Below are positions 11,701-26,700 of a stretch of 64,000 nt of DNA, piece after piece; the stretch's first letter is position 1; every line of letters starts with the position of its first letter. The position numbers and the translations under genes were made by a program. This DNA comes from Bombyx mori (Eukaryota; Arthropoda; Insecta; Lepidoptera; Bombycidae). Below the pieces are notes generated by a model. The model saw nothing but the letters and a program-made list of their open reading frames with translations. It made no database searches and was not told the DNA's origin. Location: contig NC_085127.1 of assembly GCF_030269925.1 (NCBI RefSeq), positions 1,557,501 through 1,621,500 of the forward strand, written 5' to 3'.

Positions 11701-14700
11701 GGCGGCCAGCGAGCCGGCGGCCAGGTCGGCCACGTCCCCCGACGCGTCCCGCAGCACCGACCAGCCCGACACCACCGCTATCAGCAGGTACGACAGCGTC
11801 GTCAGCAGGATGGCGAGCAGCGTGCCCTTCGGAATCGACTTCTGAGGGTCCTGGAATTACAACCACGCGTCGTGATCAGAGAGGATTCCGCTGCATGGGT
11901 CGACGAACTCACAGCCCACCTGGTGTTAAGTGGTTACTGGAGCACATAAACATCTACAACGTAAATGCGCCTTCCACCTTGAGATACAAGTTCTAAGTTC
12001 TCAAGTATAGTTACAACAGCTGCCCCACCCTTCAAACCGAAACGCATTACTGCTTCACGGCAAAAATAGGCGGGGTGGTGGTACCTACCCGTGCGGACTC
12101 GCAAGAGGTCCTACCACCAGTAAAAGTACCACCACCACGAATACTCGCGCTCGAAGTAATAGAACACGTGTACATTCCCTCCCATAAATATCTTAATGTC
12201 ATACTCGTAATTTAGTTTTTCTGCGAACAAACGTTATCATCCCCTTTCGGTCTTTACTGTAGGCAGCGACTTGGCCCTGCCCCTGGCAATACTGAAGTCC
12301 ATGGGACTACGGTACCCACTCAACCATCAGGTACGCCGTATGCTCATCTGCCTACAAGGGAAATTAAAAAATGCAAGATATCTGGTAGACACCAGCATTC
12401 TATTTATAAAGGCTAGAAAGCATTTCAATTCGAACTATAGATCTGCTAAAACCCTTGAGTCACACGTGAGATATGAGTCACACGTGAGAGATACAGCCTT
12501 TGAATTAAGAAATGTCCACATCGGCGTGTGATGTTTCATTATGACCAGCGCCGTGAGGATAACTACGCATCTAGATATTCCGGGAAAACAGGAAACGGTT
12601 TAGTAAACGAAGGATCAGACCACAAAGGCACAATAAATATGCTACTGATTTAGTGCAAACAATGAAACATCCCCCGAACTCATGAGTCTCGGTGAACATT
12701 CCCAAGCCCGCTCAACCTTCGATATTCAATATTTAAAGACTCTCCGTACTAAGATCAATAATATATTTTGTTAAAATAAAATATCGCATTTGGCGATAAG
12801 ACCTAGTATTATACAAATGTATCTGCTTCTTGACTGTTTTCTAATGTTAATTGTGTTTTGGTGTGTAATAAAGTGTATTTTCTCTATCTCTCTCTCTCTC
12901 CTATCCCGTCATACCTTCAAATCTCCCGAAATGTTGGCGCCGGCTAATATCCCGGTAGCGGCCGGGAAGAATATGGAGAATACCGAGAAGAAGTTGTGAT
13001 GGACGCCCTCGTAATATCTGTAGTCGGGGCCCATGTTCTGCCACAGCACCTCCACTGTAGACAAGTATACGAACATGATTGTAAATGAATAAATGTTTTT
13101 TGAATGAATAAATGTTAATTGGCAATCAATACTCATTGTTTTAGGGCATTCAAAAGGTCGCAAGCCCGCAGTGAATTAGTACAAAAGTTAGGGGTCCATG
13201 ATTGTTCCTTGGGCCCGTGGTCTGCTCTCAACATCTGCAGATCGTTGAGTCCCACATACCCCGCGCGCCCCCTAGGCGCGGGGACCTCGCAGGAGGTTCA
13301 GCCCAGGCCCGAAAAAAAAAATGTGTCGATGACTGCATTCAACCAAACATCACCAACGAAGAAGTTTATGCTAAGCAAAAAAGAATATAATTTTGATGAT
13401 TTTTGGTACTACCTAGTGATGAGTTAGCAGTTCCATCACCTGTGGTATTCGGTGTAGGCTCTAGTGAACCTTATAATACGCGGCGGCCTATACTTAAAAG
13501 AAAATAGTTTTGTAATTTTTTAAAAAGATGGCGTTTAATCAGTCGATGAGGAGAGATGAGATCAGACTCGATTCTACTGCCTACCTTACTACTCTATTTT
13601 TAAATTGCCTTACTAAACGAACTCACGATTCATTCGGTATAAAATGGCTACCGGAGCTCATAGATATTACTACTGAAAGCCACCTTAGAGAAATATTGTA
13701 TAATGGCTCATCGAGTCTTCACACCGGAAAACCTCACATCATAAAGACCCAAGACAAAGATGCTGACACGCGGGCTTACCGACACTCCTCGAGTATTTTC
13801 AGATTAGAGTATTTTCCCCAAAACCATAGGACACGTTTCCCTCCTCCTAGCGTCGTTTCCTCACTGCTGAGGGCCGTGACCATCATATTTTGACAAGATT
13901 TTACTTCTTGCAATGTCCCTCCAGCGCCGATCATTGGCCGCATGAAGGACTTCGTGGAACCCCTAGTGTGAGACACGTTTACTCACTGCTATATCCGACG
14001 AAGCCACGGGCGGCCTCCTCGTCGCTCTTTGGGCCAATGATAGAGCCGACGCAGAAGTCCGCGATGGCCACCAGCAGAATGATGAGCAGCACTATCTGTG
14101 CTTTGGCCTCCCACTCCATCCCGACTATCACGATACCGGTCAACACTACCACCGTTATGCACCCGTATATTGCTTGATCCTGGAAAACATTTGTTTTCGT
14201 GCGACGTTACTGCTGCGTATTGGAAAGAAAAACGGGCTGCGCTATCTATAGCGCTACATCGCTACAAGTTCCTAACAGCAACATTCAGACCGTCGCGTCG
14301 GTCTACCGAGCAAAATCCCCCGCTCCGTGGAAGATTATCCCTTCGTCGTTATTTCCAAAGCCTCTCTTGGCTTCGGCACCAAATACAGACGCTTGCCAAA
14401 CCTTTTTTTTTTCAAATTATTTTTGAACGAAGTTCCTTATGGGACGATGCGGAGGGGTACCTTAACCGGGAAAAAACGTCCGTAACGTAAGATTTTTATA
14501 ATTTATGTATAGTCTTAGTATGATGGCTATACAGTGTCTAATGTATAGTTGTAGATGTCTATGGGCTCCAGTAACCACTTAACACCAGGTGGGCTGTGAG
14601 ATCGTCTACCCACCCAAGCAAAAAAAAAAATGCTCTACTCTGAACACCTCAAGCCACGACGCAATCCGCGCAGCCAAGGATAGATAGGACTGGCGCAGGA

Positions 14701-17700
14701 TAATCCCGGGAAAAGTTATATTAATAGCTATTTCTTTGTATATTATTATTATATATATTTTTACAAATCATTGAGAATAAAATAAAGTTGATAACTTTGT
14801 AAAGTAGTTTTTTTATCAATAAAAAAATCATAATAAAAAATGTATACCCTAATAATTATTTTTTTATATCTCGAATAGAACTTAAAATTAATATTTTTAT
14901 AATAAGGAACTTCGTTCCTATCCGGTGTCCCACGACGACACACATCTTTTTTAAATTCATAACAGTCGAATTAATTGATTTCTGTCTTTTAATTAAATTC
15001 AATCCATTACCGCATCGTTAACTTTAATATGTGTTACATTGCGCATTACGACTTTTCTCCAGATATAAATAATTAACAATCAGACGCTATTAATATCAAT
15101 AGCCAGTGACATAGAACTAGTTAATTTGAACTTACCCAACTTTTGCTGACCATATAAGCAGATTCTGGTATGAGAGACATCAGAGCTTCCCCGAAGCCGA
15201 CAATGTACATGGCGCACGCCACCGCATTAGCCACGGAGAATATGAGACCTATAGAACCACCGAACTCTGGGCCCAATGAGCGAGATATCATGTAATATGT
15301 GCCACCTGGGAAAATAAAACCCGTATTTTAACATACTTAATTGTATGGAGGAGTTTCGAGTTCTTTGGATGCATTGCCAGAAAGAGAGGTGAGAATTTAG
15401 AAAAGGTGTGTGTGGTGTGGTAGGACCTCTTCTGAGTCCGCATGGGTAGGTACCAACCACCACCCCGCTTATTTCTGCCGTGAAGCAGTAATGCGTTTCG
15501 ATTTGGAGGGTGGGGCAACCGTTGTAACTATATTTTTTTAATAAATAATAATAAATAACCAGGTGGGCTGTGAGCTCGGCCACCTATCTAAGCAAAAAAA
15601 AAAAAAAATTTAGCCTCTATATGATTTATGAGATAAATCTTAAAAGAGGTTAATATGTTATAAACGTGACGTAAATCATAATTTGAATATTGAAACATTA
15701 GAAGAAGGAACATTAGAAATATTAAAACATTTTTGAATGTTTGAAATATAAAAAAACACAAAAACTGGTGAAGTGATGGCTTTAAATGTTGTTTCTCTTT
15801 ATAGAGCAACTCACTTTGTGCTATAGTTTTACTAGGCCAAACTTTATTTTGATAAATAAACAATAATACTAATATATTATTATATATTTTTTAAGAGATT
15901 TTATGACCTGGTAACTGAGACCTTTAAGTAATGTCTTATTTTAATGTATATTCTTAATTCCATGAAAAATGATATCATGGAGTGAAATGAAATGAAAATG
16001 ATTAATTTCAGACATTAATCAACTGGAATGAAATTAAATGAGATGATATGAGATGAAATCTAATCTCAGTAAAACGGTGGTAATTTACTAAGATTTTTTC
16101 AGTGGACTTTTTGGAGGATCCCGAGAAGTTACGTCCAGCGGCTTTGTTTCATTTTCCCACATTTGTGCACTTTCACAGATATTAAACGGTTAATAAACCA
16201 CCATTATTACACATTTAAACCCGAAGAAACACTGAATAGACAAAATAAAACAAATCACACAACTTCACTCCTCGCGTTCCCGCAAAAAAGTCCAATACTA
16301 ATATGATATATAAAATGTCAGCTTACCCCCTTTAATAACACCATTGGTACAGATCGCTGACATTGACAGGGCCGTTATAGTGGTCACCACTGATGTCGTG
16401 AGGATCAAGAGAACAGACTGCGCTGTCGGAAGACAAGCAAATACATCACACTTTACAGCCAAACGCCACAATGAGTGTCTTCTTCATCATCATTCCCTCA
16501 CTGCTGAGGGTCGCAACCACATAACATTACTGGTGGTAGGACCTCTTGTGAGTCCGCGCGGGTAGGTACAACCACCCTGCCTATTTCTGCCGTGAAGCAG
16601 TAATGCGTTTCGGTTTGAAGGATGGGGCAGCCGTTGTAACTATACTTGAGACCTTAGAACTTGTATCTCAAGGTGGGTGGCGCATTTACGTTGTGAATGT
16701 CTATGGGCTCCAGTAACCACTTAACATCAGGTGGGCTGTGAGATCGTCCACTCATCTAAGCAATAAAAAAAAAACATAAACGAGTCGAAAGTTTGAGACT
16801 TGTTATTTTCATGGCAAGAAGGAGTTCCACATATGACAAGATGGAAACAGTTGACAAGGAAGGCCACGGTCAAGTTTCAAGGATACGACCTTCAGTAATG
16901 AAGAAAGCGACGAAGAATATTAGTTTTTTCGGTTTTCGCGGATCGTAGATATAATTAAACTTATTTGTCTATACTATAGTGTAGCTTTGGCGAAATCTTT
17001 GATTATAGAAGCAAAATCTTTGACAATAGAACGATATAATGTTCAAACTTATAATTTAAATTAATAATTATTAAACTAGTGGTTAACTTGTTAACCTTAA
17101 ACATGCGAAACAATATGTTAAATACGAACCGACTCCAGCTTGTCCCACGACCCAAGATAGCCTCAAGAACAGCATCACGCCCCATATGTTCAGGAGGCAC
17201 CGCATTAGCACGCCCTTGATCCATCCGAACTTTAAATTCGATGACGTCACAGTCGGAGACTCCACGTCTTTCTCTAAAGTATGTCCGGACTGGGAACAAA
17301 ACGAATATTATTTTTAATGGTAGACTAAATTTCCTTGTTCATTATTGAAGACATGAGTGGGGTGATAAAGAGAACCGAATCGCTGTGATTGCATTACACA
17401 AAGTAGGTATGGAGCCAAATGCAATTTTTAAAACTTTCCATACGCTTGTTATTACTAAAATGTTTATGTACCGGGCTATTAATAGGTGCAATGAGACCTC
17501 CTCTGTTTGTGACAGAAAAAGATCTGGCCGTCCACGTAATGTTCGTACGAAAAAGGTGATCAAAGCAGTAAGGGAAAGAATTCGAAGAAATCCTGTCCGA
17601 AAGCAAAATATTTTATCTCGGGAGATGAAGATAGCACCTATAACCATGTCGCGTATTTTAAAAGATGACTTAGGACTTGCAACCTATAAGAGACGTACTG

Positions 17701-20700
17701 GTAATTTCTTAACTGATAATTTAAAAGAGAATAGGGTGGTAAAATCGAAACAACTACTGAAGCGGTACACAAAGGGAGGTCATAGAAAAATTTTGTTTAC
17801 GGATAAGAAATTTTTTACAATTGAGCAACATTTTAACAAACAAAATGACCGTATTTATGCTCATAGCTCTAAGGAAGCTTCCCAATTAGTCGACAGAGTG
17901 CAACGTGGGCACTATCCGACTTCAGTGATGGTTTGGTGGGGTATTAGCTATGAAAGAGTGACTGAGCCATACTTTTGTGAAAAAGGTATCAAAACATCGG
18001 CACAAGTGTATCAAGATACCATTCTTGAGAAGGTAGTGAAGCTCCTTAACAACACCATGTTCAATAATTAAGAATGGTCCTTCCAGCAAGACTCGGCGGC
18101 AGGTCATAAAGCTCGGTCTACGCAGTCTTGGTTGGAAACGAACGTTTCGGACTTCATCAGAGCTGAAAACTGGCCGTCGTCTAGTCCCGATCTTAATCCG
18201 CTGGATTATGATTTATGGTCAGTTTTAGAGAGTACGGCTTGCTCTAAACGCCATGATAATTTGGAGTTCCTAAAATAATCCGTACGATTGGCAGTGAAAA
18301 TTTTTCCCATGGAAAGAGTGCGTGCTTCTATTGATAACTGACCTCAACGTTTAAAGGACTGTATTGCAGCCAATGGAGACCACTTCTAATAAGCTTTTTA
18401 TACTTTAAATTGTTTTATATCTATGTATTAAACTAACACACTGTAAAAGTAATAAATGTTATTTGCAATAGAATTTATTTTCATTTTTAATTGTAACAGT
18501 ATTTATGGCCAGACTAAGTATATGCCACAATTTGTTAATTTTGAGAAAACGGGCAACAAACTTTTGTTATTTGTGCTTTTTCTTCGTACATAATTCCTTC
18601 ATCATATGCAATTTCTATTATAAAAAATGTTTCTAAAAATCCCGAAGTTTTAAGATCTAATATGGTTTTTAGGCACATCTTAAAAAATCTTAAAAATTGT
18701 ACTTAACCCCTTCATCCACTCATGTGTTCAATTATTGTATTCATAAAAATTATGTAACTCAAAGGAACGCAAAAAATTTTAACGTTTTCCGATCTCAAAG
18801 GGTGGGGCAGTATACAGTACTCTAAAACTGAAACTTAAATTTCACGTCTCAAGCTGGGTACCATTAATGTTGCTGATGTCTATGGGCTCCGATAATCACT
18901 TAGCACCAGGTGAGCCGTGAGCTCGTTCAACCTTTTAAGCAATAAAAAAAACACCATGTCATTTCCTATGTGGCGTTAGGCCATACCCTACCAACCATGT
19001 ATAGTGAAGACTACCCTCCCCAATGCGACATGAGAACAAAGTCTTATCGGTATTCTTAACTCATCTTGACTCAGCCCCTAGCATTGTTAATAACCACGAG
19101 CGAGGGTGACAACTCATCATCACATGGGTCATAAGCGTGTATGCCCATGAACACGATTTAAAAAGTTTAATTCTTCCGATGGGACCACTGTATTTATCCA
19201 CGTTCAATTTCCACGTTTTTATCACGTGTCATCCGTCTCTATAATAAAGTATCAACAAGAATTTCTTTGCTCTGTGATCTTCTCCAAAGTTGGTTTGATA
19301 AGTCCTAAATGGTAGCCAGCGGTTTATCTAGCCTCCGACATTGTATGGATCTCGAAGAGTAAGATGACCACATTGACCACTCACTGCCAGACGATACACT
19401 CATGCTTCATATGCAATAAGAACACACCATCTCACAATAAAGTAATTTTATCAAATTGTCTACTCATCATTACCCTGCCCTTCTCCCAGTCACCTGGGGT
19501 CGGCGAAACATGTTTTCTCCCTCCATACTCTTCTATCATATACCATTTCTTCGCTCACTCCCTTCTTACACATATGGTCTTTCACGCAATCCATCAATTT
19601 CTTCTTAGGTCTACCTCTTCCTCTATATCCTTCCACATTCATAGTAACATTCTCTTACCAACCTCATTTTCCTTTCGTCTCATCACATGTCCATACCATC
19701 CCAAACGCGCACTTTTCAGCTTCTCTGTCACAGGTGCCACTTTCAGACTTCCTCTAACATCAAATTGTCTACTAAAAGATCGAAAAAAATATTTTTTTAT
19801 TTTATTACAATAATAATATAAAATATAAATTGCATTTAGCAAAAAATATATAATGTGCTTAATTAAGCAATTTTTGATTGCCGTAGCCGGAGTCGTCTTC
19901 AATACGACGCAATATCATTATTTCATTATTCCAACAATTACTGTCACCATTTTTTTTTCATTTGTTTTCTGAAGATTAATCATCATTCAAAATAGTAGCG
20001 TCCAGTAGTTCCGTGAAAAATTTTAATCTCGTGTATGAAGTCTGAATGTCTTAAGACAAAAAATACGTGCTACACGATTTTCTGCGTTACTCCTGCTAAT
20101 TGAGTTCAGAGTTGCTCAAAGAATTAAAAAATATATATATATTACTTATATGGGTAGACGAGCTCACAGCCCACCTGATGTTAAGTGGTTACTGGAGCCC
20201 ATAAACATCTACAACGTAAATGTGCCACCCACCTTGAGATATAAGTTCTAAGGTCTCAAGTATAGTTACAACGGCTGCCCCACCCTTAAAACCGAAACGC
20301 ATTACTGCTTCACGGCAGAAATAGGCAGGGTGGTGGTACCTACCCGTGCGAACCCACTAAAACCTCCTACCAGCAGTAATTACGCAACTTGGGTTCATTT
20401 TTATTACACGATACTATTATTTCACCGTGGAAGTCAATCGTGAACATTTGTTGAGTACGTATTTCATTAGAAAAATTTATACCCGCCTGGGATTCGAACA
20501 CCAGTGCATCGCTCAACGTGAAGGCACCAGACGTCTTATCCTTTAGGCCACGACGACCTCAAATCCAGATAATCAATCAATTGGTTTCTGCCTGCATCAA
20601 AGTCGCATCACGAACCGTGCAGCCGTTTTCACTTTACCAATGATATGATTGGATTAGAATCAAAGCTTATAAACTGAAACAAGTCTTCCATGATAGAATA

Positions 20701-23700
20701 TCCAGATAATCATGATATGTCCTATTCTTTTTACACAATCAATATAATGAACGAGCGCCAAGTCGGGAATATTCCGTAATAAGCCATTACTTAACGTCAA
20801 CCTTGTCGAATGGGTAAGGTCCGAAGTACCTACACGGGAATACGCATCGATTAATTGGTAAATACTGTATGTGCGAGGTCACATGTCGTCTTATGCGAAG
20901 CATGTCAATGTTTCACAATTAGGAAGGGGTAATTCGTTCCCTAGTTCTCTAGAAGCAAAATCATTGAGTACCAATTTTTTTAGAACTTCACATTGAACAC
21001 TCACATATAGATAAAAGTAAAAGATAGAATTGAAGATAACAGAAGGAATCTATTGCCAAAAATTAGAAGACACCGGATTTATTAATAATCCATTCGCCAT
21101 TCGGTGTAGACAATCTGACGTAGCACGTTAGAAACTACATAGGGAAGATTTCCATGAAAATAGCGCGAAGATCGGACCACTGATGGGACAGAAAGATCCT
21201 CGAGTGGAGACCACGTACTGGCAAGCGCAGTGTGGGACGGCCACCTACCAAATAGACCGACGACCTGGTGAGAATCGCTGGGTCACGTTTGGATGCAGGT
21301 GGCATTGGACCGGCCGCACTGGAGATCAGTTGAAGAGTCCTATGTTCAGCAGTGGACAGTGGACAGACTGAGATGATAATATTGACAGGAATATCATTAC
21401 AGATTCCAGAGATTCTTCAAAGAGAAAACAGTGTTCGAACATCAACGACGTTGTGTTTAGTGTGACGCATCTGTACCGATTGAAAAAAAATTCATTTGTA
21501 AAATTATTACTACCCTCATAAGGATAATTCAAAACAATCACATACGGAATACAACAATCGAGTAGTTAAGGGCATAGTTCAAATGCGCTTTATGAAGACC
21601 ACTTGATCTTAGTTCAAGGTTGCGGCGTCCACTATAGATGCACAAAGATAAACCTACGTACGTGTAATTTAATTAACTAAGAGTATTAACCTTAAATCAC
21701 AGTCGGTAACAATTAAACAACGTTTAATAACCGAGCCATTGTCACTAAATGACGTTTGATGGTTAATTAGAATTACTATTGTCGAGTTAACACTGATTGG
21801 AGGGCACGTTGGAACCAGTGCTGAAAACAACATACCCACCGGATCTTCTCAGTGAGTCGCTATTCCGATCCGATAGTAGATTCAGCGAAGCACTGCGCTT
21901 GCTAGGGCTAGTGTTGGCAATTCTCTCAGGTTGAACCCGTGAGCTGTCTTATCAGTCCGAGCATAGCTGGAATAGCCTCTTAAGTTACCAGCGATTAGGT
22001 AGGGAAAAAAAAACACTCGGGGACTGCCGCGGTAAAGCGATTGCATAGCATTTTTTATCAACGTATGCAATTATAATCAGACAATAATAATTCAATATTA
22101 AAACAATAATAAAATAAGACCACGCTATATTTATAAACATTAAGAAAAGCAAAACATTAACTGTCCCCTTCACACTCATAAGCTAGACCGCGCCAGAGAG
22201 AGATGAGCAGACTTTTCATGATGCTCATCCAGTGCAACGTCACGCCGCGCGCTTATTCACAAACACTACACAAGCGCAACGTGTGAATGTGTTGAACGCG
22301 AGCTACATGGTAGACGCAGTAGGGGGTGTTAGGTTTTATTTTCGTTACGGATTTTCTTGATTCGGTCGCCACGCTCAAAGCCCGCGATAAAAGCTATGCA
22401 ATAGCTTAAAAAGTAACAGTTTTTTATTATTATTGCTCGCAATATAACACGGTTAGAATTCATTCTTGTCGAATCGTTCGTTTCGGTATCAGGTCAAGGG
22501 AATTCGTTGCTTCTCCCGCCTTTGATAAGGGCATCCCTTGTAGGTACTATAGAACTGAGACTTAGAACTCATGTCTCAATATGGGTGACGGCATTAACGT
22601 TCTTATAGTGTAGTCCTATCATCTGAAAGGTTCTTGGGATCTTCTTGTTACCTCAGCACACAGACGAGCCTGCCTTATCACAGATTATTACCGATTCTCA
22701 AGGACATCGCAGATTTCAGGAGTTCAGCAAAGCTAAAGCTCCAGAGTTATTTATCAAAACGATGTAAGGTAGTTTAAGGTAATTAACTATTATGTATTTA
22801 CAACAGACAAAAAAAATGTTTCGAACATATAAGCATGAGAAATATTAATTCAATTTTAATGTTTTTTTTTTATTCTGAAAAAAAAGTATGGCAGTCAAGC
22901 GTAGCACGATTAAGCATCTTAATTAATAATTAAATACTGGTAATTTAATATGACTAATTAAATATATTTAAAAAAAGATCGTTAACGGACGTTTAACATT
23001 TTCCTGTCAATTAAAATTTCACGGACATTAGGTAACAAAAAACCACGAAATTTCCAGAAAAATTTAAATTTCGTACTGGCTGGTAAACGAAATCAAATAA
23101 TACCGTCCCCTTACCTTCCTAGACAATGAAGCGTTGTGAAGCTCATCTAAAGTTGGTCGATGGGCGGCATGTATAGACAAAACATTTCTGTAATTGTCCA
23201 ATCTAGGTAGAGCTTCACGTGTAAAATGTCTGCAAGAAAATATTTTGAACAATAATGAGGGTTCATTTTTTATTTGTTTTTTTTTGTAAAATAGCTTAGA
23301 TGCATTAAAATATACGTTTTAAACTAAAATTAAGTTGTGGTAGTATTCACAATATGACGCCTATGGGTTTCATTAACTGCTAAATATGAAAGAGTCGTGA
23401 AGCCGTATCTATCTGTCTAAGCGTAATGAAATTAAAGTAAAATCAAATTGCAATTCTAAGGGAGTGCTTGTGAGAGATCTAATTTATGTCATTAAAATTT
23501 TTTTTGATTGCTTATATGGGTGGCGAGCTCACAGCCCACTTGATGTAAAGTGATAACTGGAGCCCATCGACATCAACAACGTAAATGCGCCCCGCACCTT
23601 GAGTTTTAAGTTCTAAGGTCTCAAGTATAGTTACAACGGCTGCCCCATCCTTCAAACCGAAATTGCTGCTTCACGGCAGAAATAGGCAGGGTGGTGATAC

Positions 23701-26700
23701 CTACCCGCACGGACTCACAAGAAGTCCTACGTAGCACCAGTAATTACGCAAATTATAATTTTGCGGGTTTGATTTTTATTACACGTTGTTATTCCTTCAC
23801 CGTGGAAGTCAATCGTGAACATCTGTTAAGTACGTATTACATTAGAAAAATTTTGAAAGGTGTTAGGTATATAATAAGGTATATTTATAAAATAATGTAT
23901 TTTAATGGGTTTCAGCAACGACAAATCATTTAAGCCTTGCTCTCAAATACTACGTATAACCTAAGACTAGACCGGCGAAAGAGTCGCCCATGGGCAGCAA
24001 CCCCAGGGGCAAAGCCAAGCCGCTGCCTATCGTTTAAGCCTCCTTTGAAGAAGGACATGTCATAGCGCTTGGGAAACACCGTGGAGGGGAGCTCATTCCA
24101 TAGCCGGATGGTACGTGGCAAAAAAGATCTCTGAAAACGCACTATGGATGACCGCAGTGGCTCCAGGTAGTATGGATGAACTCTACTCCGGCGGCGGGCG
24201 GTGCGATTGTAAAGACAATTATTCAAATTAAATGAACAGACTTAAACGATTTATCTTTTATATAATTTATATAATTATAATGTTTTATTATTAAACAGGT
24301 TAATTGCATATAATTATAATTTTTAATTATTTTTAATGTTTAAATACACGTGTACGTGTCGTGGCTAAAAGGATAAAACGTCTGATATATTCGCATCGAG
24401 CGAAACTATAGCGGTGTTGAAATCCTACAAACAGCTACCAATTTCCCTAAATGATGAAACCCCTTTTTTTTAACTCATATTAACAAATAGCTTCCACGAT
24501 CGAAGAATAACAAAGTGTAGGAAAAATCAAATCCTAAAAAATAATAATTGAATAACTATCACAGAATAAAGACGTACCTACAAAACTCAATATCAAGGTA
24601 GACGGCATTCACCTCGTGATGTCTGTGGTCCTCGGTAACCGCTTAACATCAAATGGGTCATGAGCACGTTCACACATCTAAATTAAATATATTATAGAAT
24701 ATTACTTTTAGATAGCAAAAGGCGCAAAGTCATATCTCTTACTTTTTTTTTTTTTTTTATTGCTTATAAGAGTGGACGAGCTCACAGCCCACCTGATTTT
24801 AAGTGGTTACTGGAGCCCATAGACATCTACAAAGTAAATGCGCCAACCACCTTGAGATATAAAGTTGTAAGGTCTCAGTATAGTTACTACGTTGAGGCAG
24901 CTGGCAAAACTTATTTCACCATCCACCAAGTACCATCCTGCCTAGAGCTATGCCACGTCGACTTACTCAAAACTTAATGACATACCTAAAACTTTTCCCG
25001 TACTTCGTATCGGATACGGTAAGTGGATCGTCGCTGTCCATAGCCGACGGATCGGAGTCATCCGTGCCCTCGTCCTCTTCTTTATTGTATCCCATCTGTG
25101 AACAAATTAATACAGTAACATAATGTATTAACGTACAAAATGTATTAACAAAGAATCCTCGTAGTCGTAAGGACATCAATACTGGTAAATTCGTAGGAAC
25201 AATGCGGCTCTTCCAAAACTCGAACCTATCCAAAGGTATTCTCTCTAATTAAATACTAACGTATAAGTTAAGTTAAGCTTGCAAAAAATATAATTAGCGG
25301 TTTTACTGGTGGTAGAGCGCCTTGTTATTAATTATTAAATAATAATAATAACTGGGAACAAATAAAACACAGTCATCCGGTCCCAATTCAGGATTTACGG
25401 ATATACTGTGTAATTGGTACCAGAGACTGATAAACATCCATAAATACATATGTTTAAATATATAGGTATATCCATAATAGCCACCTAGAAAAAGAACAAA
25501 CAAACCAGTTCATCACAAAATGTTTGGTCGATGTGGGAATCGAACCCACGACCCTCGACACAACAGTCAGGGGCGCTAATAGTTAGCAACACCGAGTCAG
25601 TGTCAAATTAACAATAACAAAAGCTATATAAAAATATAGCGCAGGGTGAACTTTGATCATTGAGCGAACTGAATTAATTATTTTTAATTGAAAATACGCC
25701 TTAAAAAAACACTATATTAAAACGGTAAAGTATTTTTAATTATATCAACGTTTCGCGAAAACCGAAATAAATACTTTTTTTTTTTTCTTTAATCAAGATC
25801 ATTCGTATACTCGAGAATAATAATATTAATGAAATAAATACTTTTTTTTTTTTTCTTTAATCAAGATCATTCGTATACTCGAGAATAATAATATTAATAC
25901 GTGAAGCAAAAACTTTGTACCCCTTTTTACAAAAATTGCGAGGAAGGAGGAGCAAGAAATTTCCCACTCTTTTAGAGAATATAGAGAAGGATTGCAGTTA
26001 ATATTGTTTTTGATTATGCATAAAAATACATTATTAAGGGTCGATTCGACCAAACAAGAGTAAATCTTATTCTTAGAATAACTCGTCAGTTAATCGAGAG
26101 TAAATCAATTTTACGTTTTACCAACTACAATTCTAAGAATAGTGGGCCTATTCGGGAATTGTTACTATACCGCCGTTTCGCACGGAATAACGGAGCTATT
26201 CCTAGAATAAAGTAATGGCGTCTGTCAGTCCAACATCTGATTTCTGTCATTTCATAAATATTTATTCTGTTTTAATTTCAAGTCAACGCAATGCACTAAA
26301 TGATTATTAATAGTCTGAATGCAACGTTTAAACGAAAAAAGATAAAACCACACGACAAAACTTGACAATTCCCTCAAACAAACAAGAAATAAAAATAATG
26401 CGTTTGACAGCTGGATATCTTACACAACAGCTACTTTTTCACACTAAAATACGGCAAAATCGAGTTGACGATTTGTATGCTCTTACACTATGCCGTTGAA
26501 CAACAACATTTATTTGCCGGATTTTATTTTTGTTCACCATTCACTCTGCTATTCGCGTATTGTTATTCCTAGCGCAAGTATACGTGGAAAAACGACTATG
26601 AATTTACTCGAGATTAAAATCATGGAATAGGTTATTCCTCGTATAGTTACTCGAGTTTAAATTTAAGTTTGGTCGAATCCACCCTAAATCAATAAATAAA

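Noticed and set aside
13528..13893. 121-codon open frame on the plus strand
   Set aside because: It consists of a decayed Bm1 piece and an RTE fragment; no protein features.
17385..18071. Functional mariner transposase
   Set aside because: The frame ends before the second catalytic Asp; continuing it shows several in-frame stops and the first catalytic motif is FTDK.
25520..25605. Possible tRNA gene on the minus strand (perfect T-arm/B-box)
   Set aside because: No acceptor stem or anticodon arm can be formed around it, so it is more likely the head of a tRNA-derived SINE.
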